Source of the DNA: CBDAPE01 sp965198325
GTDB lineage: Bacteria > Pseudomonadota > Alphaproteobacteria > UBA828 > JAPUJA01
DNA length: 64,000 nucleotides
Direction: 5' to 3'
Assembly (NCBI GenBank): GCA_965198325.1
Contig: CBDAPE010000010.1
Coordinates: 39,509 to 103,508, forward strand
The notes under the pieces are model-generated. The model was not told the DNA's origin and did not search any database. It saw nothing but the letters and a program-made list of their open reading frames with translations. Made by a program: the position numbers and the translations under genes. Below, one piece after another: positions 8,581 to 17,296 of the stretch; the stretch's first letter is position 1; every line of letters begins with the position of its first letter.

Positions 8581-10470
8581 TCAGGCGGCGGGGCCTGTCG
8601 CAAGGTTTGCGTTGACGTCCGCGACGGTTCCGGCTGCCGGCGCTTGCGGCAGGCGCGCGGCGGGCAGGAGATGACGGATCCGGTCATGAAACAGGCGGGT
8701 GCCGAACTCATCCTCATGGAAAATTCCGGTCTCGTAGCTGCGAGAGGCCAGTCCTCGCTGGGTAGCCCGGCAGCGCGCGACATCCTCGTTCATGATGCCG
8801 TTTCCGATTTGCTCGTTGAGAGAGCGCGCAGTCCAGGTCTCCTGCCGCTCGTCGGGCAGGCCGTAGGCGCCGGCCCGAACGAGACAGCGGCCCGGGCCCA
8901 GCGGGAGGGTCTGCACGAAGTCGATCATCTCCGGATAGAAATCCAGGCTCAGGCTTGGGAACAGGTTGAAGAACAGCCAGGCGCGCTGGCGGTCTTTGGG
9001 CAGGTGCTCCATGGGCGGGAGCATCTCCTGATATTGACGTTCACTCCGGTTCGATGACGGCTTGTCGATGAGCCGGGAGAGGGCCCAGCCGGCGAGTTCG
9101 GTGCCGCCGCCATCGACGATGCTGTTACGCCCGAACAACCGCGTGAACGCGGGGTGCGTCGACTCCAGGTGGTAGCCTTCGATGAAATTGTCGGTCAGCG
9201 CCTTCCAGTCAAAGTCGTATTCCTCGACCCAGAATTCGTCGTGGAGCGGCCGCATCTCCGTGACGCGGTAGGGGGCCATCTGCGGGTCGTTGACCGCCAT
9301 GACATCGGCGAGCTTGGGGCCGTCGCTGCCGGCCAGTCTGACGAAGACAAAGCCGTGAAAGATCTCGTGCTCGACCGGCTTCAGACCGAAATCCGACTTG
9401 TCGAATGGAGTGAACTTTTTCCCCCCGGGGACGGTCTTGAGCTCGCCGGTAAGCTTGTAGCTCCAGCCGTGATAGGGGCAGGTCATGCCGCTTTTCGGGC
9501 ACTGGCCGCGCACACCGTCGACGATCAGGTGGGCGCGGTGTCGGCAGACGTTATGGAAAGCACGAACCTCGTTGTCGGAACTGCGCACGGCGAACACCGG
9601 TTGACCCGCGAGGTCGAGGGCGACGTAATCGCCGGCATTGGGAATGTCGCTTACATGGCACATCAACTGCCAGGTGCGCATGAAGATCGCCTCGCATTCC
9701 AAGGCGTTGAATTCCGCGTTGTCATAGGTCCAGGCGGGGAGCGTTGTCGCCGCCGCAAAATCGGTCACGGGTTCATAGGGCGATACGGTGCGAGATTGAG
9801 GGGCGGGGTCGGACTCGCTCGCGCCGGCCGCATGTCCGGGAAAAATCGAATCCAGATAGGCCCGGCAGCAGCATTTAGCGCTCGCCGTATCGAAGTTGTC
9901 GGGATCGGCGATCTTAACCTGCCAGCACAGATCGATGACGCCGAGCAGGCCGTAGGAGACGGCTTCGGCATTGAGGTGATCCGCACCACGTTCCTCGACG
10001 GCGCGCTTGAACAGGTTGTGGATCTGCTCTGCTACGCGCATATCCTGGCCGCCGCAGGCCTTGAGATAATCCTTGCGCGCCTGGACCTCGCCCCAGAAGG
10101 CGTACCAGACCGCGATTTTCCGGGGATCGGAAATCAGCGGATCGAAACTCATATCGATCAAGGCCGACAACGCGGCGAGGGGATCGGCGATGTGGGGGCG
10201 GAGCGCCGACTCGAGCGCTGAATCATACTCGTCGCGAACGTGTTCCAGGGTGGCGAGGAGCATGGCGTCCTTCGTATCGAAATAGAAATTCACGATGCTG
10301 GGAGACAATCCCGCGATCTTTGCAACCCGCGCGGTCGTCGTGCGCGATAAACCGTTTTCCGCGACCGAGCTGATTGTCGCCTCGATGAGGTCCTGTCGCC
10401 GGTCGGGCCGCGTACCTCTGTCTTGCCGGATTTCGCCGGATGGGATTGATGATTCATTCAATGAGGCCAT
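8581..10470 (-). CDS. BetI/TetR regulator fused to a Rieske non-haem iron oxygenase
   Basis: One uninterrupted 629-residue frame holds two families. Residues 20-215 are a TetR/BetI-type regulator: the helix-turn-helix is at about 45-65 (TARVAKIAGLSPSIVNFYF), followed by a ligand-binding domain. Residues about 240-629 are a Rieske oxygenase alpha subunit of the GbcA/CntA kind: the 2Fe-2S ligands are C309, H311, C331 and H334, and the iron site is NFIEGYHLESTH with H434 and H439. A hydrophilic linker of about 25 residues joins them. ATG at 10470 follows GGAGAG. I find no in-frame ATG at the head of the oxygenase part, only a GTG at V235, which argues against two separate genes. Each part is full length. 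The family suggests hydroxylation or demethylation of a quaternary amine; joining DNA binding to catalysis is very unusual. Confidence 0.8.
   Translation of the reverse strand: MASLNESSIPSGEIRQDRGTRPDRRQDLIEATISSVAENGLSRTTTARVAKIAGLSPSIVNFYFDTKDAMLLATLEHVRDEYDSALESALRPHIADPLAALSALIDMSFDPLISDPRKIAVWYAFWGEVQARKDYLKACGGQDMRVAEQIHNLFKRAVEERGADHLNAEAVSYGLLGVIDLCWQVKIADPDNFDTASAKCCCRAYLDSIFPGHAAGASESDPAPQSRTVSPYEPVTDFAAATTLPAWTYDNAEFNALECEAIFMRTWQLMCHVSDIPNAGDYVALDLAGQPVFAVRSSDNEVRAFHNVCRHRAHLIVDGVRGQCPKSGMTCPYHGWSYKLTGELKTVPGGKKFTPFDKSDFGLKPVEHEIFHGFVFVRLAGSDGPKLADVMAVNDPQMAPYRVTEMRPLHDEFWVEEYDFDWKALTDNFIEGYHLESTHPAFTRLFGRNSIVDGGGTELAGWALSRLIDKPSSNRSERQYQEMLPPMEHLPKDRQRAWLFFNLFPSLSLDFYPEMIDFVQTLPLGPGRCLVRAGAYGLPDERQETWTARSLNEQIGNGIMNEDVARCRATQRGLASRSYETGIFHEDEFGTRLFHDRIRHLLPAARLPQAPAAGTVADVNANLATGPAA
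10446..10461. promoter_or_regulatory. Imperfect copy of the TTGAATGA dyad in the start of the fusion gene
   Basis: The 16-bp sequence TTGATGATTCATTCAA overlaps codons 4-9 of the BetI-Rieske gene. Its right half matches the perfect dyad at 10553-10568. A second, weaker binding site for the same TetR-type protein is plausible. Confidence 0.4.
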
Positions 10471-10511
10471 AATTCTCTCCGAATAACGAAAAAATATTTA
10501 ATTTTAACAAC

Positions 10512-10550
10512 AGGTTATAATCGTAACCTATTTTGATTGGTCTGTCAAAA
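10512..10550. promoter_or_regulatory. Two stacked inverted repeats in the divergent regulator region
   Basis: AGGTTA-6-TAACCT lies at 10512-10529 and TTTTGA-8-TCAAAA at 10531-10550, both with perfect arms, in an AT-rich stretch. Spacing of about 19 bp puts them on one face of the helix. They are candidate operators or promoter elements for the fusion gene. Confidence 0.5.
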
Positions 10551-10552
10551 TT

Positions 10553-10568
10553 TTGAATGATCATTCAA
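10553..10568. promoter_or_regulatory. Perfect 16-bp palindrome TTGAATGATCATTCAA
   Basis: This perfect dyad lies 83 bp upstream of the BetI-Rieske start. TTGAATGA-type half sites resemble the TTGA/TCAA arms bound by BetI-like regulators, so it is the best candidate operator for the regulator domain of the fusion. An imperfect copy is at 10446-10461. Confidence 0.6.
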
Positions 10569-10757
10569 TTCATGTCGGTCGAGGTTTCACGAGGGGCGAT
10601 CTCCCGTCCTCCGGTTCGCCGGGGGTCGTGTTTCGCGCCAAAAATTGGTTTTGCATGACGGCCGCACAGAACTTGGGAGGACAACGGATGTTTCGAAACA
10701 AACGATTGGCCTATCGCTTGGGACTAGTTGACGAGCCCGGCCCGTGCGTCTAGCATA

Positions 10758-10777
10758 AATTGTCAAATTTAACAATT
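10758..10777. promoter_or_regulatory. Inverted repeat AATTGT-8-ACAATT before the TetR gene
   Basis: Perfect 6-bp arms with an AT-rich spacer end 13 bp before the TetR start codon, just upstream of its AGAGG ribosome site. This placement is typical of an autoregulatory TetR operator. Confidence 0.55.
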
Positions 10778-10790
10778 AAAGTTAGAGGCC

Positions 10791-11378
10791 ATGCCGCGCC
10801 CCTGCGTGAAGGCGGAGCGAACCACTGAAATCCTCGATGCCTTCGAGCGTTGCGTCGCGCGCTTCGGGGTCGAGGGATCGACGCTCGATCGCATCGCGAA
10901 CGAGGCGGGCCTGGCCCGCAGCCTGTTGCGCCATCACGTGGGCAACCGCGCTGCGCTACTCGATGCGCTGGTCGATCGCTTTCTGGCCCAATCCAAGTCT
11001 GAAATCACCCAGATGTTTGCTGACCTGCCTTCCGAGGACCGGATCGAGACGTTGCTCGACTGGCTGTTCGGCGAGGGGTTTTCCAACGCCCAGACCGTGC
11101 GCGTTTCCGAGGCGCTGATTTCCGCCGCGGAAGACGACGGGGCGCTGGCCGCCCAACTGCGCCGCTGGATCGAGAGCTACCGCTGGGCCCTCAGCGTCGA
11201 GTTCGAACGTGGCTATCCGGACGCAGAGCCCGGCGCTTGCGCGAACGTGGCCGCGGGCATTGTGGGTATCTCGTTCAACGTCGAATCCCTGGTTGCGCTG
11301 GGCCAGATGGCCGAGTTTCGGGCCGCCTCGAAGCAAGCGGCCCGGCGCCTGGTGGCGAGCTTGGAGAGGCCCCGATGA
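10791..11378 (+). CDS. TetR-family transcriptional regulator
   Basis: This 195-residue regulator has an N-terminal helix-turn-helix at residues 25-50 (STLDRIANEAGLARSLLRHH) and a variable C-terminal ligand domain. ATG at 10791 follows AGAGG. The stop overlaps the start of the next Rieske gene (ATGA), so the regulator and oxygenase are translationally coupled. A dyad at 10758-10777 suggests autoregulation. The ligand is likely the substrate of the Rieske enzyme or of the binding protein that follows. Confidence 0.9.
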   Translation: MPRPCVKAERTTEILDAFERCVARFGVEGSTLDRIANEAGLARSLLRHHVGNRAALLDALVDRFLAQSKSEITQMFADLPSEDRIETLLDWLFGEGFSNAQTVRVSEALISAAEDDGALAAQLRRWIESYRWALSVEFERGYPDAEPGACANVAAGIVGISFNVESLVALGQMAEFRAASKQAARRLVASLERPR

Positions 11379-12577
11379 CCGGGTTGCCGATACAGGCCCA
11401 CCAACGGCTTCCGCGCGATGCTTATTTCGCCGCCGACTGGCTGGCGCTCAAGCAGGACCACCTGTTCTCGAAAAGCTGGATGCTTGAGGGCCTGACCAGC
11501 GACGTTCCCGACACGGGCGACTACCGAACGTTGACGGCCGGCCGCTTCCCGCTGGTCGTGCTGCGTGACGCGGCGGGCAGACTTCGCGCCTTTCACAATG
11601 TCTGTCGCCACCGCGGGACGGAATTGGTCGAAGGCGCAGGGAACGCGGGGTCTGCGCTGGTTTGTTCCTACCATCGCTGGACATATGGCCTGGACGGCAA
11701 CTTGCGCGGCGTGTCGAACGAATCTGAATGCTTTCCAGGGCTGGACAAGAGTGCCCTTGGCCTGCACGAGGCGTCTGTCGGCGTCTTCCGGGAGCTCGTC
11801 TTCGTTCACCCCGATCCGGCGCCCGACGAGGAATTCTCCAGCTGGGTCGCCGGCCTGGACGCGGTGGCCTGGCCTCACGATCTGACCTCGCCGGCGCTGG
11901 GCGCGTCGACCGACTTTGTCTACGACATGAAGTGCAACTGGAAGGTGTTCTTCGAGAACGCCATCGACGGGTACCACCTCGGCTACCTCCATGAGAAGAC
12001 CCTGGGCGGCCCGCCGCCCGGACAGAATGTCTGGGAGCCGTATGGCCGTCATCTCGTCTGGTATTCGACCGAGAACGGCGGCAAGGGCTCGTCGCTTCCG
12101 AAGACGATTGAGGACACGATCGACGGTCACAATTTGGCGACAATCAAAGATGCGGAGAATAACGACTATGGCGGCGTCTACATGATGTTTCCGTCGACCA
12201 TTATCGTGGCCTCGCCCTATTCGATCTCGGTTTCCCAGCTGATCCCCACGGGCCCCGAGATCACACGGCTGACGGTGTGCAACTGGTCGCCCAACGATTC
12301 GTGGCGCGGCCGGCCCGAGGACGCGCCGGGCTTCGATCCCGCCACAGGGATTTGCCGCTCCGATAACTGGACGGAACATCCTCTGGACACAGGGGATTTC
12401 CATACCGAGGAAGTGTGGATCTGCGAAAAGATCCAGTGCAATCTGCACTCGCCCGTCTTCGAGGTCGGCGCGCTGGCCAGCGGCGCGGGTGCGGAATCGC
12501 CGCTCACTTTCTTTCAAACGGCCGTGCTCGATATGCTGGACGGAGCGCTGGCCACTGTCCCGTCGGTCCCGGATTAA
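11375..12577 (+). CDS. Rieske non-haem iron oxygenase alpha subunit
   Basis: This 400-residue enzyme has Rieske ligands C77 and H79 (CRHRG) and C97 and H100 (CSYHRW), and an iron site with H201 and H206 in ENAIDGYHLGYLHE. The architecture matches glycine-betaine/carnitine/stachydrine-type oxygenases, which hydroxylate an N-methyl or N-alkyl group using electrons from a separate reductase. No reductase gene is seen nearby. The second Rieske motif reads CSYHRW where CxYHGW is usual. ATG at 11375 overlaps the TetR stop, and a polyamine-type binding protein follows 26 bp later, so uptake and oxidation of the same compound is the simplest reading. Confidence 0.88.
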   Translation: MTGLPIQAHQRLPRDAYFAADWLALKQDHLFSKSWMLEGLTSDVPDTGDYRTLTAGRFPLVVLRDAAGRLRAFHNVCRHRGTELVEGAGNAGSALVCSYHRWTYGLDGNLRGVSNESECFPGLDKSALGLHEASVGVFRELVFVHPDPAPDEEFSSWVAGLDAVAWPHDLTSPALGASTDFVYDMKCNWKVFFENAIDGYHLGYLHEKTLGGPPPGQNVWEPYGRHLVWYSTENGGKGSSLPKTIEDTIDGHNLATIKDAENNDYGGVYMMFPSTIIVASPYSISVSQLIPTGPEITRLTVCNWSPNDSWRGRPEDAPGFDPATGICRSDNWTEHPLDTGDFHTEEVWICEKIQCNLHSPVFEVGALASGAGAESPLTFFQTAVLDMLDGALATVPSVPD

Positions 12578-12603
12578 CCTCAGGGAAGCAGGGAGAACAA
12601 CGA

Positions 12604-13743
12604 ATGACCTTCATAAACAGGAAAGAAATTAAAGCCCCGCGATCAGGCGGCCACACTCCAGGACCGAGCCGGCGCGACCTCATGGGCGCCGCGGCGGCAG
12701 GCGGCCTCGCGCTAGTCGGGGCGGCGGCCCTTCCACGCGCCGCCCGGTCGGCGGACAAGCCGATTTACTTCACGTATTCGGGCTACGAAATCAGCGAGCT
12801 GCACCCGGAATTCTACGAAAAATACGGCTTCAGCCCCCAGGCCGCCTACTTTGCCGCCGAGGAGGAAGCGTACGCCCGGCTGATCGCCGGCTTTAAATGC
12901 GATCTCGTCCATCCTTGCAGCTATCTCGCCAAGCAATGGAAGGATTCCGGGCTTACCCAGGCGATCGACACGTCGAGGCTCTCGAACTGGCCAGACCTTT
13001 TCCCGGCGATTCGCAACCTGCCGGGCACCCAGATCGACGGCAAGCAGTATCACGCCCCGTTCGACTGGGGCCGTTCCTCGATCGCCTATCGGGAGGACCT
13101 GGTGGATATCGAGGAAGAATCCTGGTCGATCCTGTGGGACCCGCGCTACAAGGGCAAGGTTTCCGCCACGGAATCGGCCGGTGAAACCGTGAGTGCGGCG
13201 ATCATCTATATCGCGCACCAGGAAGGGCTTAATCCGATGGTGGCCGACTGGCCGGAAGAGGCTTGGGAGAAGGTACTCGATGCGCTCCGTCAGCTTCGCG
13301 ATAACGTCCGTTTCTTCAACAGCGATTACATGACCATGTGGGACGGCCTCGAATCGGGCGAGATCGTCGCGGCCGTCACCTGGGACGGCCTCGTGCCCTA
13401 TATGCGGGACGAGGGCGTGCCCGTGCGCTTCATGAATCCCGTCGAAGGCGTGATGACCTGGGTTTGCGGGCTCGTGCTCCTGAAGGATGCGCCCAACGAG
13501 GACCTGGCCTACGAGCTGATGGATTCGATGCTGGGACCCAGAGCCGGCGAATTCTTGATCGGCGAATACGGCATTCCCCATTCGAATCGAATCTCGTTCG
13601 AGAGGGTCGGCGAGGCGCGCATTGCCGAGCTCGACCTGCCGGCCGATCCCGAAGAGCTGTTCGCAAACAGCATCTTCTACGACGATTACGAGGATTACCA
13701 AGAGACGACGCGAATCTTCGAGGAGATCCGCGCGGGATTCTGA
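12604..13743 (+). CDS. Tat-exported ABC binding protein, spermidine/putrescine (PotD) type
   Basis: The 379-residue periplasmic binding protein has a long N-terminus with a twin-arginine signal: SRRDLMGAAAAGG, then a hydrophobic stretch and likely cleavage after AARSA near residue 50. The mature part has the PotD/PotF fold with AVTWDGLVPYM and the ATESAGETVSAA hinge region. ATG at 12604 follows GGGAGAA. Relatives bind polyamines or other cationic compounds such as betaines. Its likely permeases and ATPase are 2.6 kb downstream at 16379-19262; the agmatinase and an opposite-strand MFS gene lie between. Confidence 0.85.
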   Translation: MTFINRKEIKAPRSGGHTPGPSRRDLMGAAAAGGLALVGAAALPRAARSADKPIYFTYSGYEISELHPEFYEKYGFSPQAAYFAAEEEAYARLIAGFKCDLVHPCSYLAKQWKDSGLTQAIDTSRLSNWPDLFPAIRNLPGTQIDGKQYHAPFDWGRSSIAYREDLVDIEEESWSILWDPRYKGKVSATESAGETVSAAIIYIAHQEGLNPMVADWPEEAWEKVLDALRQLRDNVRFFNSDYMTMWDGLESGEIVAAVTWDGLVPYMRDEGVPVRFMNPVEGVMTWVCGLVLLKDAPNEDLAYELMDSMLGPRAGEFLIGEYGIPHSNRISFERVGEARIAELDLPADPEELFANSIFYDDYEDYQETTRIFEEIRAGF

Positions 13744-13829
13744 TCGTCGGCCCCGCACCACAGGCACGGTTTGCGGTTCTGGCCTGGTTCCGGGCTATAA
13801 TTCGGCCGCTTGTGGGAGGATCACGATCA

Positions 13830-14781
13830 ATGGCGGACAAATCGGGCGACGCCGCGTTCCGGCGAACCAGCCTCTATGGCTCGAACCCCGACGAGCTGAC
13901 CTTCGCAGGCGCGCTCAGCTTTCTGCGGCAAATACACGCGGGACCTGGACGGCGTCGACGTTGCGGTGACGGGCATCCCATACGATCTCGCAACGACGAA
14001 CCGGCCCGGAACGCGGTTCGGTCCCGCGGCGATACGGCGCGCCTCGGCGGAGCTCGCCTGGTGGCACCCCTATCCCTGGACCGAGGACCCGCTCAACAAG
14101 CTCGCGGTCGTCGACTATGGCGACTGCCACTTCGATTTCGGCAAGCCCGAGGGGGTTCCCGACCAGATCACCGCTCACGCGGCGGAGATCATCAAGGCCG
14201 GGGTTACGATGGTCGCGATGGGAGGCGATCACTTTGTCAGCTATCCCCTCCTGCGGGCGCACAGCGAGGCCTATGGACCTCTCTTGCTGATCCATTTCGA
14301 TGCCCATTCGGACACCTGGCGAGAGGACGGAAAGCGCATCGACCACGGGACGATGTTCTTTCACGCCGCCCAGGATGGGCTCATCGACCCGGCACGCTCC
14401 ATCCAAGTCGGAATCCGAACCCACAACGACGAGACCCATGGCTTCACGATTCTGGACGCGCCGTGGGTGCTGGAGGACGGCGCGGCAGCGGCGGCGGGCG
14501 AGATTCGCCGGGTGGTGGGCGATCACAAGGCCTATCTCACATTCGATATCGATTGCCTGGATCCGACCTATGCTCCGGGCACGGGCACACCGGTGGTGGG
14601 CGGCCTCTCGAGTGCGCTTGCGCTGCAGATCCTCCACGGACTGGCGGGCCTCGAGTTCGTCGGCATGGACGTGGTCGAAGTCTCGCCGCCTTACGATGTG
14701 GGCGACGTTACGGCGCTTGCCGGTGCCACCATCGCCCACTATTACCTGTGTTTGCTGGCCGCGACGCACGACGGGACGTGA
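13830..14781 (+). pseudogene. Agmatinase-like ureohydrolase, frameshifted near the start
   Basis: Ureohydrolases of this family cleave agmatine or other guanidino compounds to urea and an amine at a two-manganese centre. All metal motifs are present: GGDHFVSYP, HFDAHSDTW and DIDCLDPTYAPGTGTP. The gene starts at 13830 (MADKSGDAAFRR) after GGGAGGA. Its first 33 codons, to FLRQ, are in a different frame from the rest, which resumes with KYTRDLDGVDVAVTGIP. The break is at 13925-13931; a missing CG would give FLRRKYTRDL, the family consensus, and about 317 residues. If real, the frameshift removes translation of the whole enzyme, unless a GTG such as the one near 13966 gives an N-truncated product. 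The location fits polyamine or guanidino-compound uptake. Confidence 0.8.
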
Positions 14782-14804
14782 CGGTCGGGGCGCGGTTTGA
14801 ATCG

Positions 14805-16031
14805 TCAGCGGGGGGGGGGATCGCTCGCGGCCCCGCGGTCGCGCTCGACGCCGAGCGCCCAAGCGATGCCGGCAATCAGGATCAGCAGGAAAAACCCGGC
14901 GCCGACCGCGGCCGGCAGGCCGTGCGGGTCCCACAGATCCATCGCCCCGCCGCCGATCACAGGGCCGGCGACCGAGCCGATCGAGTAGATCATGACGAAG
15001 AGCGCATTGGCTTGGGCCAACTCGGAGGGTTTGAACTTCTCGCCGAGCAGGGTGAGGCCGAGGCCGTAAACACCCCAAACCGTGCCGCCCCAGATGAAGA
15101 GCGTCGCATAAAGAGCGGCGGTTCCACCCAGCACGAAGGGAAGCACAATCGGCCCGATCGCGCCGACCGCGGCACAGACGAGCAGTGTTATACGCCGACT
15201 ATATCGATCGGCGATGATCCCGATCGGAATTTGCAGGAATACCGTGCCTGCGACGAAGACGGTGAGCATGAAGATCGCGTCGTCCTGGCTCAAACCGGCA
15301 TGAATCCCGTATACCGGCAGGAGGGCGTAGATCGCCTCGTCGCCAGCCCCGGAGATGATCGCGATGATCATGACGACGGGCGCAACTTTCAGCACCCAGC
15401 GGAAATTTTTCGCCCGCTCGATATCGAGACTGGGCGCCACGTCGCGGGCGAAAAACAACGGCACGCCGGCAATAAAAACAAGCGCGGCGCAGATCAGGAA
15501 GGGCGCAAACCCTTCGATGCCGACCGCAATGATGATCAATGGCCCGATGGCGAAGCCGCCGCCCAGCAGCGCGGCGAAGATGCCGATCGTGAGCGCCCGG
15601 TTCTTCTCGGTGGCCACGGCGTTGATCCAGGTCTCGCTGATGATCCAGGTCATCGCGATCCCCAGACCCGCGATGAACCGGATGACGAACCAGACGCCGA
15701 CGTCGGGAAACACCGGCAACAGGATCAGCGCGACGATTTCGATTGCCATGCCGAGGAAGATTGCGCGGAGCGTGCCGAGCCGCGTGATGATGGCGGGCAG
15801 GAACGGGCTGATGGCGATGATACCCAGCACGGGCATTGCGCTATTGAGCCCGATGACGGTGGCCTCCACACCCCAGCTCTCGAGAATGACAGAGAGCATG
15901 GAGACAAACACGCCGAACGAGATGCCCGCGATGAACGCCGCAATCATCATGGCAACCAGACTGCGCCGGCGCTCGGTCGGCGTCATATCGATGCGATCGG
16001 CATCCGGGGCAATCGGGTCGGACTGGGTCAT
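14805..16031 (-). CDS. MFS transporter (YcaD-like)
   Basis: The 408-residue protein has twelve predicted membrane segments in two groups of six around a cytoplasmic loop (ARDVAPSLDIERAKNFRW, near residue 195). SETWINAVATEKNR after segment 4 resembles the ESW-x-N motif of the YcaD group. ATG at 16031 is the likely start; a GTG 42 bases earlier is possible, and neither has a strong ribosome site. Substrate is unknown. It lies on the strand opposite the surrounding polyamine genes, convergent with agmatinase, and may export a product or toxic intermediate. A hairpin with a U run sits 76 nt upstream on its own strand. Confidence 0.82.
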   Translation of the reverse strand: MTQSDPIAPDADRIDMTPTERRRSLVAMMIAAFIAGISFGVFVSMLSVILESWGVEATVIGLNSAMPVLGIIAISPFLPAIITRLGTLRAIFLGMAIEIVALILLPVFPDVGVWFVIRFIAGLGIAMTWIISETWINAVATEKNRALTIGIFAALLGGGFAIGPLIIIAVGIEGFAPFLICAALVFIAGVPLFFARDVAPSLDIERAKNFRWVLKVAPVVMIIAIISGAGDEAIYALLPVYGIHAGLSQDDAIFMLTVFVAGTVFLQIPIGIIADRYSRRITLLVCAAVGAIGPIVLPFVLGGTAALYATLFIWGGTVWGVYGLGLTLLGEKFKPSELAQANALFVMIYSIGSVAGPVIGGGAMDLWDPHGLPAAVGAGFFLLILIAGIAWALGVERDRGAASDPPPR

Positions 16032-16378
16032 GACCGGGTGAGCTGCTGTGTCGGTGGGCGCCAGGGATTGCACGTAATCGTGAACGACGCGAACAATATT
16101 AGAAAAACGCCGGGGAATCCCGGCGTAATCTCAACCGATCGGGCCAATTGGTATGGTTGCACCGAGCGGCTCGTCTTGCGACCCCCTTCAAAACATGGAA
16201 CAATTCGCAAAACCGCCGAATGCGGGGAAATTTTGACCGGGCCCGGCGTGGAACCGTGCGGCGGCCTTCGGGGAGACGTCAACATCTGGTATGTTGCGAA
16301 CCGTCGAGGTCGCCGTGAGCTTGCGCCGGGGCATTCTCGACGGCGTACCGTGAAATAGAGCGCGGAGCCCAATTCCGT
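16032..16378. other. 347-bp divergent intergenic region
   Basis: This region lies between the MFS gene (-) and the first permease gene (+). Apart from the minus-strand terminator-like hairpin I see no gene; short frames in it lack starts or family resemblance. It must hold promoters for both directions. GC content is uneven, with an AT-rich patch next to the hairpin. Confidence 0.4.
16107..16126 (-). terminator. Rho-independent terminator-like hairpin in the leader of the MFS gene
   Basis: ACGCCGGG-GAAT-CCCGGCGT is a perfect 8-bp stem. On the minus strand the stem is followed by TTTTTC, as in an intrinsic terminator. On that strand no gene lies just upstream, and the MFS start is 76 nt downstream. 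It is therefore either an attenuator of the MFS gene or the end of a small RNA starting between about 16130 and 16370. Confidence 0.55.
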
Positions 16379-17296
16379 ATGGCAACCATCACGCGGAGCG
16401 ATCAGCCCCAGGGCGGCCTCAGGATCTGGCTGACGAAGTTCTACCTGCGCAGCGAGCAGTTCAGGGGTTACATGCTCCTGTCGCCGACGCTCGTCGTCAT
16501 GCTGCTGTTCCTGGCCTTGCCGCTGGGCATTCTGTTTACGCTGAGCTTTTGGACCCAGACCTACGTCACGTTCGACCATAGCTTCGTCATTAGCAATTAT
16601 CTCGCCTTCTTCGAACGGCCGATCTATCCCTATCTGCTCGGCAAGTCGCTGCTCATGTCGCTTTCGGTCACCGTGGCGACCGTGCTGCTGGCCTATCCGA
16701 TGGCTTATTTCCTGGCGTTCCGGGTCACCCAGGGCAAGATGATCTGGCTCATCCTCATCACGGTGCCGTTCTGGACCAGCTACCTCCTACGGGTGTTCGC
16801 CTGGAAGATCATCCTGGGCTACGAGGGCGTGATCAACTCGGGCTTGAAGAGCCTGGGCATCATCAGCGAGCCCCTGCAGTTCCTGCTCTACAACCCGTTC
16901 GCCGTGGTCATCACGCTCGCCCATGCCTGGGCGGCGTTCGCCATCCTGCCGATTTACGTCTCGCTCGAAAAGGTCGACCGCTCTCTGCTCGAGGCCGCGA
17001 CAGACCTGGGTGACGGGCCGCTGGAGCGGTTCCGACGAATTACCCTGCCGCTCTCCATGCCCGGGGTGATCGCGGCCAGCCTGTTCGTGTTCATCCCCAC
17101 GGTGGGCGATTACGTCACGCCCAGCCTCGTCGGCGGCACCACGGGCATCATGATCGGCAATGTCGTCCAGACCATGTTCGGCAAGGCGAACAACTGGCCC
17201 ATGGGGGCGGCCATCGCCATTATTTCCATGTTCACGATCGCAGCGCTGATCATCGTGTTCCTATGGTTCATCCAGCAGATCAAGAAGCGCGCATAA
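16379..17296 (+). CDS. ABC permease, PotB type
   Basis: The 305-residue inner membrane protein has six predicted membrane segments. The EAA-loop region is EAATDLGDGPLERFRRITLPLSMPG near residue 205, where the ATPase docks. The start at 16379 (MATITRSDQ) leaves a 35-residue cytoplasmic head before the first segment (YMLLSPTLVVMLLFLALPLG). The stop overlaps the next start (TAATG). It forms the channel of a type I importer with the following permease and ATPase, probably fed by the binding protein at 12604-13743. Confidence 0.9.
   Translation: MATITRSDQPQGGLRIWLTKFYLRSEQFRGYMLLSPTLVVMLLFLALPLGILFTLSFWTQTYVTFDHSFVISNYLAFFERPIYPYLLGKSLLMSLSVTVATVLLAYPMAYFLAFRVTQGKMIWLILITVPFWTSYLLRVFAWKIILGYEGVINSGLKSLGIISEPLQFLLYNPFAVVITLAHAWAAFAILPIYVSLEKVDRSLLEAATDLGDGPLERFRRITLPLSMPGVIAASLFVFIPTVGDYVTPSLVGGTTGIMIGNVVQTMFGKANNWPMGAAIAIISMFTIAALIIVFLWFIQQIKKRA

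Noticed and set aside
13338..16358. 1,006-codon plus-strand frame
   Set aside because: It is a shadow over several genes; only its short segment at 13830-13930 is used, as the start of the agmatinase gene.
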